In this document: positions 12,321 through 23,832 of the stretch, in pieces
How positions within the stretch are numbered: position 1 is the first letter of the stretch
Layout of the letters: each line of letters begins with the position of its first letter
Assembly (NCBI GenBank): GCA_037349315.1
Contig: JBAIAC010000006.1
Span: 17,643,501 to 17,707,500 of the forward strand
Source: Chelydra serpentina
Lineage: Eukaryota > Chordata > Testudines > Chelydridae
DNA: 64,000 bases
Direction: 5' to 3'
Program-made: the position numbers and the translations under genes
Notes under the pieces: generated by a model
Told to the model about the DNA's origin: nothing
Database searches by the model: none
The model's input: the letters and a program-made list of their open reading frames with translations, nothing else

Positions 12321-12691
12321 ATTTGTACAGTTCAGATCAGAATCCAAGTTTTCAAGTACCCCTAAAGTTTCAGGGTACTTAGATCTGGGGTTTTAGTTCA
12401 ATGTATCTCCCAGCTGCAATAGACATTATTTGAATTATTGCTCACTAGAACTAAGAAAAAATGGACCCTGGATGCAACAGAGGGGAAAAAGGCTAATGCT
12501 TTTACAATGTGATGTGATTAATGAAGCTGTTATACAACTTATTTAGGGATATACTGTTATAAATATCACAATCTCTGGGAAGATTTGCAACAAATTAGAG
12601 ACCTCACACTTTCAAAATCACAACATTGATTCACCTCAAAAAAAAAATTCCTCATGGACCATGAGAGAAATACAGCTTACCCAGGCAATCT
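12321..12691. other. No gene recognised
   Basis: Anonymous AT-rich DNA. Nothing I can name. Confidence 0.45.
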
Positions 12692-12699
12692 GTTTAGAA

Positions 12700-13023
12700 C
12701 AGGCACTCTCAAACCTGTCTGTAGTGTAGACCACCTCTTAACAGAGAGACTGTCTCAGAGCCCACCTTCCTCTCCCACTCATGTTTACATAGAACATCTC
12801 ACTTCCCACTGATGCTTGGATAACATCCTTGGGGCAACAGCAGAAATTCTTTGCTGTGAAAAGAAATATTGGGAAAGTGTTTAATGTAGTTTTAGCTTCT
12901 TTTAATTTAACATCTGGAAACAAGGAAGAGGCAGCATCGTGTCACAAGTCAACTCTCTGTGGACCACTAGCAAGTGTGCCAGGAACCACTGAAAATGCAT
13001 GATCTGCCATTTGGGAGCCACTG
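12700..13023. mobile_element. Old hAT-type MITE
   Basis: The ends CAGGCACTCTCAAACCTG and CATTTGGGAGCCACTG are imperfect inverted copies of a hAT terminus. The 8 bp flanks match at only about half their positions, so the copy is old. No transposase frame is present. Confidence 0.6.
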
Positions 13024-13031
13024 ATCTGGAG

Positions 13032-14401
13032 AAAACTGGAGAAAATAGATAGGCCTTGCAGCATACCCTGAGGGTGAATAAACATGAGACTCAAACAGGC
13101 CCTAAAGTAATGTGCAGAGGAGCATGAGTCATGTGAAGGGGAGCATTTGATGTCATGGAAAATCAAGAATCATTTCTTGGAATATTTCGGATTTAAATTC
13201 AGAGCAAACAAAGAACATCTGCAGAAGCTAAAACTACAAGAGCTTTTAGGGTGTAGTACTGTGACAAAGCAAAAGGAAAATGGTAAAGGAAAGATGACAA
13301 GGCACTTTCAGGAATGACTGGACCATGTAACACAAACTCTCCTGAAATCTTGACTTTTAGTGAGCTGGTAATCTGTAAGATTATCAATATCTCAAAAATT
13401 AAGGACCAAATTTTGCCATAGAAGAAATAGGGACTATGACCAGGCTAATTTCATGCATATATCTGAGGGTAGAATTGGGCCCACAAGGATGGCCAAACAG
13501 AAAACAAGTATTTGCTGATCATCCTGAGTTTAAATCAAAAGAAAAAAGAAGAAAGTTTAGAAGTGATTGATTTCCTAGGCTCCCATAATGTCTTTGGATG
13601 TCAATATAACATTTGATTATACCAATGTCTGCCTCTTGCTCCTCTCGTTGCTTTATAGATGTTAACTTGAAGGCAGCCTTGCTTGGACTACAGCATAATA
13701 ATATATAGGCTTTTGGGTCTATTGAGCATTGGATAATTTTGATGATTTCTAAAACCCTTCTGCCTCACAGTGCTTTATTTTCAGATCCCACTATAATTAC
13801 TTACAAAGGTTATTTGAGTAAGATGTGAAGCAAGGCTGGAAGGTTATTGTTAAATGAAATCAATTTCACCTACTCTGTTTTCTTGCTGTTACATTTTCTT
13901 TTTAATCTCCATGGAAGAAATAAGGTATTTGGACATTTATTTACCAACAATGACTCATTTAGTCCTTTCAACAAAACTTTTGAAAGGAAAGAAAAGTCTG
14001 TTGGTGCCAACTTTTTGTCTTACAGTTCTGTGTTTGACAGACTGTGTCCCTGCTTACATTAGCTATTCCAAGCATGGCCAGCTTCTTTAGCTTTAAAAAG
14101 GTACCGCTGACCTATATAGACTTCTCATGCTTGAGCCGATGCAGCACCTCCCACCAGCTCTCTTCAGTCTCCCAAGTCCAAACAGCTTCATGCATTACTG
14201 ACACTCAATGATCCTAGAAATCCGTTTGCCGCGGAAAAACACGGAATTTGCGTTTTTACAGAGAATCTTTAGTTTTTACATTTTGTGAAAAATATAAAAA
14301 CATTAACTATTACCAAAATTTTACTGAAAGTACCAGTGTCACTTATTCAATGTGCGCAACCTCCCCCCTCTTGTGGTTGCTTTTTGAATGTGCTTTACAT
14401 T
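13032..14401. other. No gene recognised
   Basis: Anonymous DNA. Overlapping short frames at 13847-14090 are shadows of each other and show no conserved motif. Confidence 0.5.
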
Positions 14402-14403
14402 TA

Positions 14404-14620
14404 CAGTGGAACCCTATTTATCCAATTTAATTGGGACCGGGGCCAGATTGGATCATCAAATATTCAGATAATCAGGAGAATTGGCAGAGTTTCCTATCCC
14501 TTATTTTAAGGGGAGGAGGGGCTCAGGGAGTCAGCCCCGCTGTCAGCCCCTGGGTGGCTGGTGGTTCGGTTAATACAGAGACCTGGATAATGGAGGCTCA
14601 GAAAAATAGGGGTCTACTTG
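14404..14620. mobile_element. pogo/Tigger-like MITE
   Basis: The left end CAGTGGAACCCTATTTATCC and the inverted right end CAAGTAGACCCCTATTTTTC resemble Tigger/pogo termini. Each is bordered by TA (14402-14403 and 14621-14622), the target duplication of Tc1/mariner transposons. It is 217 bp long and has no coding potential. Confidence 0.75.
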
Positions 14621-14876
14621 TACATCAATACAACATAGTGTTCAACTGATACCTATATATATTGTGACTAGGGAAACTAAAGTGCAGCGTTTGATTTTAA
14701 TTGAGGAAAACCACAGATTTTTATGTTTTATTATCAGAGAATGTTCATTTTTTTATCATGGAAAACTGGGATCACTGCTGATACTCTGAAGTGTGGCAGT
14801 TCAAAAGGAAAAAGATGCAGCTCCAGAAAGTCTGTGAGGTTTTATAGTGCATGAGTTCTAAACCACTTTGTCCTTT

Positions 14877-15574
14877 TGTGATTGGGTTCACTCACCACTG
14901 CAGCACCTCCTGCTGGCAGTCCTGAGGATTAGCTCTCCTCGCCAGTGCGCCCTCAACTGGTGATGTCTTTCCACCATCACTTCTGCTTCAGGACCCACGT
15001 CACTCCAAGGACCATGGCATCCTCTTCAGGACACATCCCTCTGGCTGTGCCACAGTCTGTATTCCCCCGTTCCAAGGGACAGTGTCACAGTCCCTCAGTC
15101 CAGCCACTTTCTCAGGGACAATTGGGGGCAGGGGAGACGAGGCCCACCCACTACTCTGGGTCCTGGCCCAGGGACCCTGTAGATGACCACCACTTGCTGC
15201 GTCCTCTCCAACTCCTCAGTTCATTTCCCTGGGCTACTTCCCCACTGCTTCCTTCTTTGCCCTTATCTCAGGGCCTCAGCATGCCAGTCTTAGCAGCTAA
15301 CCAGGAGCTCTCTCTAGTTTCCTCAGTCCCTGCTGGCAGCTCGGTTCTGTCCAGGGTGCTGCCACTCCTTCCTCATGCTAGGAGCCTGATCTTCGCTCCT
15401 TGAGCTCCAGGGAGCTACTAAAGCTGCTCTGCCTTGTAGCTCTTCTTATATGAGCCTGCCAGACCCTGATTGGCTGCTCCTATAAGCTCTTTTCTGATTG
15501 GCTGCCTCCTATGCAGCCTCCCTGGGGCTCTATTCATCTCTTAGAGACCAGTGTGGGCCAGGTGCCCCATTACA
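14877..15574 (-). mobile_element. Solo LTR
   Basis: The block reads TGTGATTGGG at the left and GGTGCCCCATTACA at the right, obeying TG...CA on either strand. A shared CTTT borders both sides (14873-14876 and 15575-15578). On the minus strand a TATA-like CATATAAGA lies upstream of the middle, after two GCAGCCAATCA repeats that could serve as CCAAT boxes. That supports minus-strand orientation. The long plus-strand frame at 14945-15403 is an accident of this sequence. Confidence 0.65.
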
Positions 15575-15807
15575 CTTTTCCATAGTGTTAAAGGGGATGG
15601 GAGGTCCCTGCTAGATGGCAGCAGGGCTCCACGGAAGAGTCCACATAAGCTCACCATGCCACAGAAGTGGTGTCTGCTAACAGAAAAAGTGAGACCCACA
15701 CACAGACTTACAAATATTTCAGTGTTCATACTCCCAGTTCTGAAATTGATATTACTCTGTGTGTTTCATTAGCAATGAATAAAGCAGAATGCAGGTTAAG
15801 TTTGACA

Positions 15808-15961
15808 TGTAGAACTTTATTAAATGCCATGAACTGCTTTGTCCACGTAGCTTTGTTGGTTCCAGCCTAACCCTACCCATTTCATTCCCCTGGAGTCCCA
15901 TTAACAACGCCCCTCCAGGGAAGATGGGCTCTTTGACTCCAATTCAACTGATTCTGATACA
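15808..15961 (-). repeat. Gypsy 3' LTR
   Basis: On the plus strand it starts TGTAGAACTTTATTAAA and ends CTGATACA. It aligns by eye with 19106-19261 over its full length, sharing ACGCCCCTCCAGGGAA-type blocks. On the minus strand the AATAAAGTTCTACA end contains a polyadenylation signal. The divergence between the two LTRs is considerable, so the insertion is old. Confidence 0.75.
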
Positions 15962-16369
15962 TCTTGCCTATTTTCCAATCCTTTAATGTAAACATTAAAA
16001 CAAATAATTGGATGTCTAGATCCCCAGCCCATGTGCCTTCAGCCAGAGGTTGCTAGCACATAGCTGAGTTGGCGTCTTGTATTTACTGCAGACTCTGCTG
16101 GTTACATTGTCTGTGAGATAGTTTGGTCTCCTCATCAGACAACCACACCGGGAGTGACCTATCTTTATCTCCCCGTCACCTGTCTTTGACTCTAATAAAC
16201 TCTCTGTGGTGTCTCAATCCCCTCCCTGAAGGATTGGCCTCTGGATGGATCTCCATCTCTCCATTCTGTCATGAGCCCTGTAGACTCACTCTGAGAGCTA
16301 TTTCTGCTGGCTCATGTCTCCTGTTCCTGTAGATCATTTGTCACTCTTGCGTAGTCACCTCCTACTACC

Positions 16370-17110
16370 TGGCTGCCGTTGCATCCCTCACAACTCCTTT
16401 AGTCCACTCCTTATGGTGTCTTTGTAATGGCTGGGTCCTCCCAAGAGTGACTGTCTCCTGGTCCTTGGCTGACCTGTCATGCTCTAATGCCTCCTTTCTC
16501 TGTTGGCCATCTCCTCTCAGTGGTGTCCCCCTCCTTGTGGCTGCAACAGGTCTCCCCTCATTGGTAACAGGGTTTTGGTCATTTGTCCAATCAATACCTG
16601 AACTGGACTGTTTAGGCACCCTTCTGATGGGGTATTGTGGTGTGCCAAAAATGCTACCAAGAGGTCTGAACCAGAATAAACAGCCTTGTGTAACACTCCC
16701 ACAGCTGGTTCCACCTTACCATTACTCTGTGGATATGCTGGGGAGGAGGCATGTTGGTCACGTTTCTATTTGCATGCAAATTCCTTGAATTCTTCCGAGA
16801 CAAACTAGGGTCCATAATCTGCAAATACCATGTCCTCGAATGCCATATCTCATGAGTGGGTGTTCAATGTGTTTCTTGCATCAGGCAGGGCACAGACCCG
16901 CCAAAAGTTCGAGTAGTAGTCCACCGTAATCAAGTTCTGCTTTTCAATAAAAATGAATCGGTCCACTCCCACCTTTTCCCATGGTTAGGTGGACAGCTCA
17001 TGTGATAACAGTCTCTTTCTGCTTGTGGTTATCACATGATAGGCAAATGTGAAACCCTTATATCAAGAAGCGGAGTTGTGTATTCATTCTCAGCCATTAA
17101 ACACACTCTC
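16370..17110 (-). pseudogene. Gypsy integrase remnant, catalytic and C-terminal part
   Basis: The minus strand gives, across several frames, PWEKVGVD-like sequence, then VTVDYYSNFWRV, FADYGP, AYPQSNGKVEPAVGVL and NTPSEG. This is the order of the Ty3/Gypsy integrase core. The HPQSNG motif with the catalytic-glutamate region is changed to AYPQSNGKVE. Further on, EHDRSAKD and KEWTKGVV come from the C-terminal part near 16370-16620. Several frameshifts make it inactive. It ends towards the 3' LTR, as expected. Confidence 0.8.
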
Positions 17111-17122
17111 AAACCCATCTAA

Positions 17123-17417
17123 GGGCTTGTCTTCACTACCCGCCGGATCGGCGGGTAGCAATCGATCTATCGGGGATCGATTTTTCGCGTCTCGTTTAGA
17201 CGCGATTAATCGATCCCCGAAAGCGCTCCCCGTCTGCTCCGGAAATCCACCTCATCGAAAGGTGGAAGCGGAGTCGACGGGGGAGCGGCAGCGATCGACT
17301 CGCCGCCGTCCTCATGGCCAGGTAAGTCGATTACGATACGCCGACTTCAGCTACGTTATTCACGTAGCTGAATCTGCGTATCGTAGATCGACCCCCTCCC
17401 CTAGTGTAGCCCTGGGC
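17123..17417. mobile_element. PIF/Harbinger-type MITE, CpG-rich, three hairpins
   Basis: The 295 bp element is bordered by TAA on both sides (17120-17122 and 17418-17420), the 3 bp duplication of PIF/Harbinger elements. Its ends, GGGCTTGTCTTCACTA and (inverted) GCCCAGGGCTACACTA, match imperfectly. It is unusually rich in CpG. Three strong stem-loops lie in a row: 17170-17220 (arm TCGGGGATCGATT), 17225-17286 (arm GCTCCCCGTC) and 17326-17392 (arms around CTTCAGCTACGT). It has no coding region. It interrupts an old Gypsy integrase, so it is the younger of the two. Confidence 0.85.
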
Positions 17418-17420
17418 TAA

Positions 17421-17830
17421 GATAGCTGTCAATGCCCAGGTTGGGGGCATATATTTGTATATAATATACTAAAGTAGTGAGGTGGGGACAACAGCTCTCT
17501 GGCCTCAAAATAGGATTCCATGCTGGCCACAGTTCATCTTTCATTTGAAAATATGATCCTGTTCCTACTAGTACTTGGATTTTGTCCTCTGGCCACCCTA
17601 CTAGTATCACTCTCTTGACTGTCTGTAGTTAGGTGTCCTTTTCCATAGCCTCTTTGATTTCCATCAGCTTCACTGTTGAAACTAGGAGACAGTGCAACAT
17701 GTTCATGTATTCAATGTTCTGATCTCCTTCCCCCGACTCTCTGATGCAGGATATATCTATATCTATATCTATCTATCTATCTAAATAGAGATATATATTC
17801 TGCCAGGCTAACCTGGCATCTTGGACAATA
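17421..17830 (-). pseudogene. Gypsy spacer/integrase N-terminal remnant
   Basis: On the minus strand the best frame reads KRVILVGWPEDKIQVLVG, then YFQMKDELWPAWNP. This is the region between RNase H and the integrase zinc-binding domain in this Gypsy group. The zinc-binding residues themselves are not readable. It continues into 16370-17110 beyond the Harbinger insertion. A TATC microsatellite at 17751-17783 has expanded within it. Confidence 0.7.
17751..17783. repeat. TATC/ATATC microsatellite
   Basis: A run of ATATCT followed by ATCT units inside the decayed Gypsy pol. No function is suggested. Confidence 0.85.
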
Positions 17831-19105
17831 TCTTAGCTCTATCTGGTGGTGCAAGAGGCGCATCAGCATGCACTGTAGTCTCTTTGGATCATTAAGACGG
17901 GGCTCGGCCATGATTGTCTATAGGAGTTTGTGGTCTGATTGCCATATTATTGGATGGGCATAGGTGTGCTGATGGAATCACTCCACTCCAAATACCACAG
18001 TCAGTAGCTCTTTTTGGGGCATACCTATGTTCAGTCTCTGACAAGGCTCTTCTTACATGAATGGCTGGCTCCTCCTGCAAAAGAGCTAGATCTAATTGTC
18101 CAATGCATCACACTGGAGTGTCAGTGGGTCTCCAGGCCAATAGTACTTCAAGTGCATCCATTATCATTTGTTTCAATGAGCCAAATGCTTGCTGTTGGGG
18201 ACCTGCCCAGTTCTACTTCACATCCTGCCTTGTGAGCTGATGTATGGGTTCCACTACTGCAGCCAGGTGTGGACAGAATTTGGACATAAACCTTATTGTT
18301 CCTATGAAGCGCTGTGCCTCTTTCACATCCACTGGAGCTGGCATGTCTCTGACTGCTTTGACCTTGTTGAGATCTGCTTTCAAACCCTCTGCTGTGAGCA
18401 GATGTCCAATATATGTCACCTCACAGTCTCTGAGCCACATTTTTTTCTGGATTTTGTTTAATGTTCTTGTCCCTACATTGCTGTAGAAAAGCTCATACTT
18501 TTCTGTCATCATCTCATTTAGCTTTTGTGACATTGTGCCCTTCTCCTACAATAAACATATCTGCTATTATTTTCAGCCTAGGTAGCCCTTCCAGTGCTTG
18601 GATGAATCTTCCCTGGACCATTACAGGTGCTGAGCTTATGCCCATTGATATGTGCAGACATCTGTAGCAACCAAGTGGTTTTGCAAAGGTTGTCAGCATG
18701 CTGGACTCTTTCTCTGGACTTATGTGCCAAAATCCGTTTCTCAGATCAGAGACCATAAAGATTCTGGTGTGGGAAAGTTCTGTCAAGATGTCATCAATTG
18801 TGGGCAGTGGGGGGTGGCATTTTTTCAATGTCCCATTGAGTGGCTTTGGGTCTATGCAGATGCGTAATTTGCCTGATGGCTTCTTTACCACTACCATGCT
18901 GCTTATCCAGGCTTTACTGGCTTCTACAAGTGCTATTATACCCCTGCTCTGCCGACTTTTAAGCTTCTTGTGTACTGGATTACATAGTGTCTCTGGAATT
19001 TTCCTTCATGGTATTAACCTAGGCAGTTCCACTGGTAGCTTTCCTATGAGGAACTTGTCCTCCCATTTGCTTTTAAAATTGTCTCCGTTATCTGCCCTTT
19101 CAACA
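17831..19105 (-). pseudogene. Gypsy reverse transcriptase and RNase H remnant
   Basis: Read from 19105 leftwards: pre-RT sequence, then SSMVVVKKPSGKLRICIDP and DILTELSHTRIFMVSDLRNG (RT palm), then GISSAPVMVQ and ALEGLPRLKIIADMFIVG. The catalytic box normally reads ADD and is ADM here. After a frameshift near 18520-18530 come YIGHLLTAEGLKAD and AQRFIGTIRFMSKF. RNase H follows with HVRRALSETEHRY at about 18030 and then another shift; RLQCMLMRL marks the connection region near 17850. The loss of a catalytic aspartate plus frameshifts make the enzyme dead. Confidence 0.88.
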
Positions 19106-19261
19106 TGTAGAACTTTATTAAACCCTGTGTACAGGTCTGCCCATGTGGCTACATTGCTTCCAGCTTAACTCCCTGCATATCCTGTTCCCAGTATCTCCTC
19201 AATAACAGCCCCTCCAGGGAACAGGGGACCCTCTGACTCCATTTCCGCTGATCATGTTACA
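19106..19261 (-). repeat. Gypsy 5' LTR
   Basis: On the plus strand it begins TGTAGAACTTTATTAAAC and ends ATCATGTTACA, so it obeys TG...CA. It pairs with 15808-15961. On the minus strand pol coding begins almost directly after it, which shows the internal deletion. Confidence 0.72.
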
Positions 19262-19403
19262 GTGTGTTCACTTTCACAAACAACATTTAGCAAACAAGCT
19301 TCCATCTTAAAAAAAAAGGACTAAATCTTAAGTGTGCATGTATGTATATACCCAGACAATTTCGATCTCTCTCTCTCTCTTTGGACACACACACACGAGA
19401 AAA

Positions 19404-19437
<34 letters not shown>

Positions 19438-20177
19438 GAGATAATCAGGGGTAAATCTTAAAGCTGAAAAATGTTTTCCTTTAACGATTCCTTAAACCCT
19501 GACTAAGATAGCTGCTGAAAATCCATCAATTATTAGTCTCTTAACCTTTACACAAGTTGAAGTTACCAGGTATTGTTCACCACCGATAATAGTGATAACC
19601 CTTATTTTATGAGGTGACTGACAGTCCTTGATGAGTATAATCTTTCACAAGAGTAACCTGCTTTAAAAAGCAGCAGTATTTAGTAGGCTCAATACAGGGA
19701 AATGAATTTAGCTATAGGAAATCCTATAAGCATTACATACAGTTCATACAAACATACTTTCATTATTCAAAACACTTTGAAAGGAGAGAGTTTGAAGATA
19801 GGACTGGAAAGTGTAGAGGGAAGAGTTATTTTCTCATTACTCCAATTTTATTTGGCCTCAGGAGGTGGAAAGTTTCTGAAAGTTTTGTTTTTATTTGTTG
19901 TGTTCTGGAAGGGGATGGGGAATGAAATTAGAGAACAAAGGAACTGTCATACCACAACAGAGTAGTGGTTTATCACGTTGTCAGCAATGACCAATTCTGA
20001 AAGCTACTATATAAAAGGGAGGAATGTCTTCCTGATCACACCAGTAATCATCTTATGACCTGAAGCTGCAATGATTTGCCCTTAACATTTTTATCCTACC
20101 TAGTGCAACTGTATACAATATCCTGTTCAGTACTTGAATGGAACTGCCCAAGCAAAACTCAGGATACTACCAGGAGT
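19262..20177. other. No gene; CT and AC microsatellites
   Basis: At 19365-19380 there is a CT run, and at 19385-19396 and 19405-19434 there are AC runs. The rest is anonymous AT-rich DNA. The frame at 19702-19965 shows no motif. Confidence 0.6.
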
Positions 20178-20500
20178 GGAGTTGATGATATAGAAGGTGA
20201 CACTCACCCCTCAGAGTCTTTACTGAACCAATTACATGGCACAATGTTATAGGTCACTAGTGGTTATGGCTACTAGTGATGCTGTGTTTTGGATGAGATG
20301 TAAAACCAACGTCCTTCGGACTTCTGGCTATTAGACATGTTTTTGCAAGAGTAAAGGGGTTAGCTCCGGCAAGTCCTAATTTGAGTAATAAAATTGTGCT
20401 ACCTCAATTACCTCTGCCCTTTTCCATTAGCTCCTTATTCTGTATTATGCCTGTCCTAAACTGTTGTGTAATATGGCTGTGCTATGTTAAATAGTATCCA
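20178..20500 (+). repeat. Ancient LINE 3' end (L2/L3-type)
   Basis: The order GTGTTTTGGATGAGATGTAA, AACCAACGTCCTTC, then TTTGCAAGAGTAAAGGGGTT and GGCTGTGCTATG matches the conserved 3' region of old L2/L3-type LINEs found across amniotes. It is strongly diverged. Limits are approximate. Confidence 0.45.
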
Positions 20501-21045
20501 TCTTCAACTTCAGAAGAAGCTGCACTTCAGTTATGGATGCCCCAGAGTTACTGAATGAAGAATTTTGCACAATGTATTAAATGGATTAGCCATGCAAGGT
20601 ACTGAAAGTATCAGGGTTTATTTAACTAGTAACTTGAGGAAGCCTTCTCTTTACAAGGTAATAGTCATATTCTGAACTAAAAAAAATCAGTAATGTATAA
20701 GCCAGTAAGCAGTTATTAACTCACACGTGATTATTAGGTAGCAAGTATAGTGGTGAAGCAGTTATATGCAGAGAAAACCTATTTAAAATAATGTTTAATG
20801 CTTTAAAAAATAGTGGTTATATTTTTACCACTTTCTGAAATGTATGTGTGTGAAAACATGGGACCAGATCTCAGCGGTCTCCTGTGAACCAGTGGATTCT
20901 CACCAGCACCAGGGAGTTCAGCAGATGATCACTAAGGTGACTTGGCCCTCCAGGATGATCTGACCACCATGGCAAGGGTGGCAGGAGATGGGGGAGGGGA
21001 GAGGAGAAGCCAGAGAAAATGTCATAGTTTTAAAACAGGAAGTGT
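20501..21045. other. No gene recognised
   Basis: Anonymous DNA just upstream of the long CR1 copy. A short purine-rich run near 20983-21005 is the only feature. Confidence 0.45.
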
Positions 21046-21079
21046 ATTGGTTTTAAATTTAGCGCCATCTACAGCTTAA

Positions 21080-21961
21080 ATGCCTATACACAAATGCAAG
21101 AAGCCTGGGGAACAAGCAGGGAGAACTGGAAGTCCTGGCACAGTCAAGGAATTATGATGTAATTGGAATAACAGAGACTTGCTGGGATAACTCACACGAT
21201 TGGAGTACTGTCATGGATGGATATAAACTGTTCAGGAAGGATAGGCAGGGCAGAAAAGGTCGGGGAGTTGCGTTGTATGTAAGAGAGCAGTATGACTGCT
21301 CAGAGCTCCAGTATGAAACTGCAGAAAAACCTGAGAGTCTCTGGATTAAATTGAGAAGTGTGAGCAACAAGGGTAATGTCGTGGTGGGAGTCTGCTACAG
21401 ACCACCAGACCAGGTAGATGAGGTGGACGAGGCTTTCTTCCAGCAACTAACAGAAGTTACTAGCTCACAGGCCCTGGTTCTCATGGGTGACTTTAATCAC
21501 CCCGATATCTGCTGGGAGAGCAATACAGCGGTCCACAGACAATCCAGGAAGTTTTTGGAAAGTGTAGGGGACAATTTCCTGGTGCAAGTGCTGGAGGAAC
21601 CAACTAGGGGAAAAGCTCTTCTTGACCTGCTGCTCACAAACAGGGAAGAAATAGTAGAGGAAGCAATAGTGGATGGGAACCTGGGAGGCAGTGACCATGA
21701 GATGGTCGAGTTCAGGATCCTGACACAAGGAAGAAAGGAGAGCAGTAGAATACAGAGCCTGGACTTCAGAAAAGCAGACTTTGACTCCCTCAGGGAACTG
21801 ATGGGCAAGGTCCCCTGGGAGAATAACATGAGGGGGAAAGGAGTCGAGGAAAGCTGGCTGTATTTTCAAGAATCCTTATTGAGGTTGCAGGAACAAACCA
21901 TCCCGATGTGTAGAAAGAAAAGTAAATATGGCAGGCGACCAGCTTGGTTTAAAGTGAAATC
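21080..21961 (+). pseudogene. CR1 ORF2 endonuclease domain (5' part of ORF2)
   Basis: The frame is open from about 21080; the first ATG of the long frame is at 21213, but sequence upstream is also coding (NARSLGNKQGELEVL, then GITETCWD with the conserved acidic residue). Later motifs are GVCYRPPDQVDE, LVLMGDFNHPDICWE (GDFN) and LGGSDHEMVEF (SDH), all of the apurinic-type endonuclease that nicks target DNA. Near 21959-21962 a one-base shift moves the frame, so this part reads on into a stop at 22017-22019. The domain looks chemically complete apart from the missing N-terminal tip. Confidence 0.9.
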
Positions 21962-23832
21962 CTTGCTCGTCTTAAACACAAAAAAGCAGCTTACAAGAAG
22001 TGGAAGATTGGACAAATGACCAGGGAGGAGTATAAAAATATTGTTCAGGCATGCAGGAGTGAAATTAGGAAGGCCAAATCACACTTGGAGTTGCAGCTAG
22101 CCGGAGATGTTAGGAGTAACAAGAAGGGTTTCTTCAGGTATGTGAGCAACAAGAAGAAAGTCAAGGAAAGTGTGGGCCCCTTGCTGAATGAGGGAGGGAA
22201 CCTAGTGATAGAGGATGTGGAGAAAGCTAGTGTACTCAATGCTTTTTTTGCCTCTGTCTTCACAGACAAGGTCAGCTCCCAGGCGGCTGCACTCTGCAGC
22301 ACGGTATGGGGAGGAGGTGACCAGCCCTCTGTGGAGAAAGAAGTAGTTCGGGACTATTTAGAAAAGCTGGACGAACACAAGTCCATGGGGCCGGATGCAC
22401 TGCATCCGAGGGTGCTAAAGGAGTTGGCCGATGTGATTGCAGAGCCATTGGCCATTATCTTTGACAAATCATGGCAATCGGGGGAGGTCCCGGATGACTG
22501 GAAAAAAGATAATGTAGTGCCCATCTTTAAAAAAGGGAAGAAGGAAGATCCGGGGAACTACAGGCCAGTCAGTCTCACCTCAGTCCCTGGAAAAATCATG
22601 GAACAGGTCCTCAAGGAATCAATTCTGAACCACTTAAAGGAGGGGAAAGTGATCAGGAACAGTCAGCATGGATTCACCAAGGGCAAGTCATGCCTGACTA
22701 ACCTAATTGCCTTCTATGGTGAGATAACTGGCTCTTTGGATGAGGGGAAAGCAGTGGATGTGCTATTTCTTGACTTTAGCAAAGCTTTTGATACAGTCTC
22801 CCACAGTGTTCTTGCTGGCAAGTTAAAGAAGTATGGGCTGGATGAATGGACGGTAAGGTGGATAGAAAACTGGCTGGATGGTCGTGCTCAACGGGTAGTG
22901 ATCAATGGCTCCATGTCTAGTTGGCAGCCGGTATCAAGTGGAGTGCCCCAAGGGTCGGTGCTGGGGCCGGTTTTGTTCAATATCTTCATCAACGACCTGG
23001 AGGATGGTGTGGACTGCACCCTTAGCAAGTTTGCAGATGACACTAAACTGGGAGGAGTGGTTGATACGCTGGAGGGTAGGGACAGGATACAGAGGGACCT
23101 AGACAAATTAGAGGATTGGGCCAAAAGAAATCTGATAAGGTTCAACAAGGACAAGTGCAGAGTCCTGCACTTAGGACAGAGGAATCCCATGCACTGCTAC
23201 AGACTAGGGACCGAATGGCTGGGCAGCAGTTCTGCAGAAAAGGACCTAGGGGTTACAGTGGACGAAAAGTTGAATATGAGTCAACAGTGTGCCCTTGTTG
23301 CCAAGAAGGCTAACGGCATTTTGGGCTGTATAAGTAGGGGCATTTCCAGCAGATCAAGGGACGTGATTATTCCCCTCTATTCAGCACTGGTGAGGCCTCA
23401 TTTGGAGTACTGTGTCCAGTTTTGGGCCCCACACTACAAGAAGGATGTGGATAAATTGGAAAGAGTCCAACGGAGGGCAACAAAAATGATTAGGGGGCTG
23501 GAGCACATGACTTATGAGGAGAGGCTGAGGGAACTGGGATTGTTTAGCCTGCAGAAGAGAAGAGTGAGGGGGGATTTGATAGCTGTTTTCAACTACCTAA
23601 AAGGGGGTTCCAAAGAGGATGGATCTAGACTGTTCTCAGTGGTAGAAGATGACAGAACAAGGAGTAATGGTCTCAAGTTGCAGAGGGGGAAGTTTAGGTT
23701 GGATATTAGGAAAACCTTTTCAGTAGTAGGGTGGTGAAGCACTGGAATGGGTTACCTAGGGAGGTGGTGGAATCTCCTTCCTTAGAGGTTTTTAAGGTCA
23801 GGCTTGACAAAGCCCTGGCTGGGATGATCTAG
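21962..23832 (+). pseudogene. CR1 ORF2 reverse transcriptase and C-terminal domain
   Basis: After the shift the second frame reads [15 protein letters not shown] and on without a stop to 23737. Reverse transcriptase motifs: [36 protein letters not shown] (first catalytic Asp), [10 protein letters not shown] and the box FADDTKLGG. The CR1-type C-terminal domain follows ([24 protein letters not shown]). One missing base in a T run near 23720 causes an early stop. The third frame restores [13 protein letters not shown] and ends at TAG 23830-23832. Catalytic residues are intact, but two frameshifts prevent a full product. Confidence 0.92.

Larger units (their letters stand above)
15808..19261 (-). 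mobile_element. Ty3/Gypsy retrotransposon, gag/protease deleted
   Basis: A minus-strand LTR element. Paired ~155 bp LTRs bound a pol region that reads, in minus-strand order, reverse transcriptase, RNase H, integrase. Directly inside the right (5') LTR the sequence is already the segment before the reverse transcriptase, so gag and protease are missing. A Harbinger MITE at 17123-17417 splits the integrase. Frameshifts and stops are many. I found no target duplication. It is related to the outer Gypsy element at 33.2-38.7 kb. Confidence 0.85.

Noticed and set aside
14945..15403. 152-codon plus-strand frame
   Set aside because: Contained in a solo LTR and antisense to its likely orientation; no motif.
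17049..17420. 123-codon plus-strand frame
   Set aside because: It spans the Harbinger MITE and its Gypsy flank; hairpin-rich CpG sequence, no protein signal.
21152..21869. Minus-strand frames opposite CR1 ORF2
   Set aside because: They are antisense shadows of the endonuclease coding strand.
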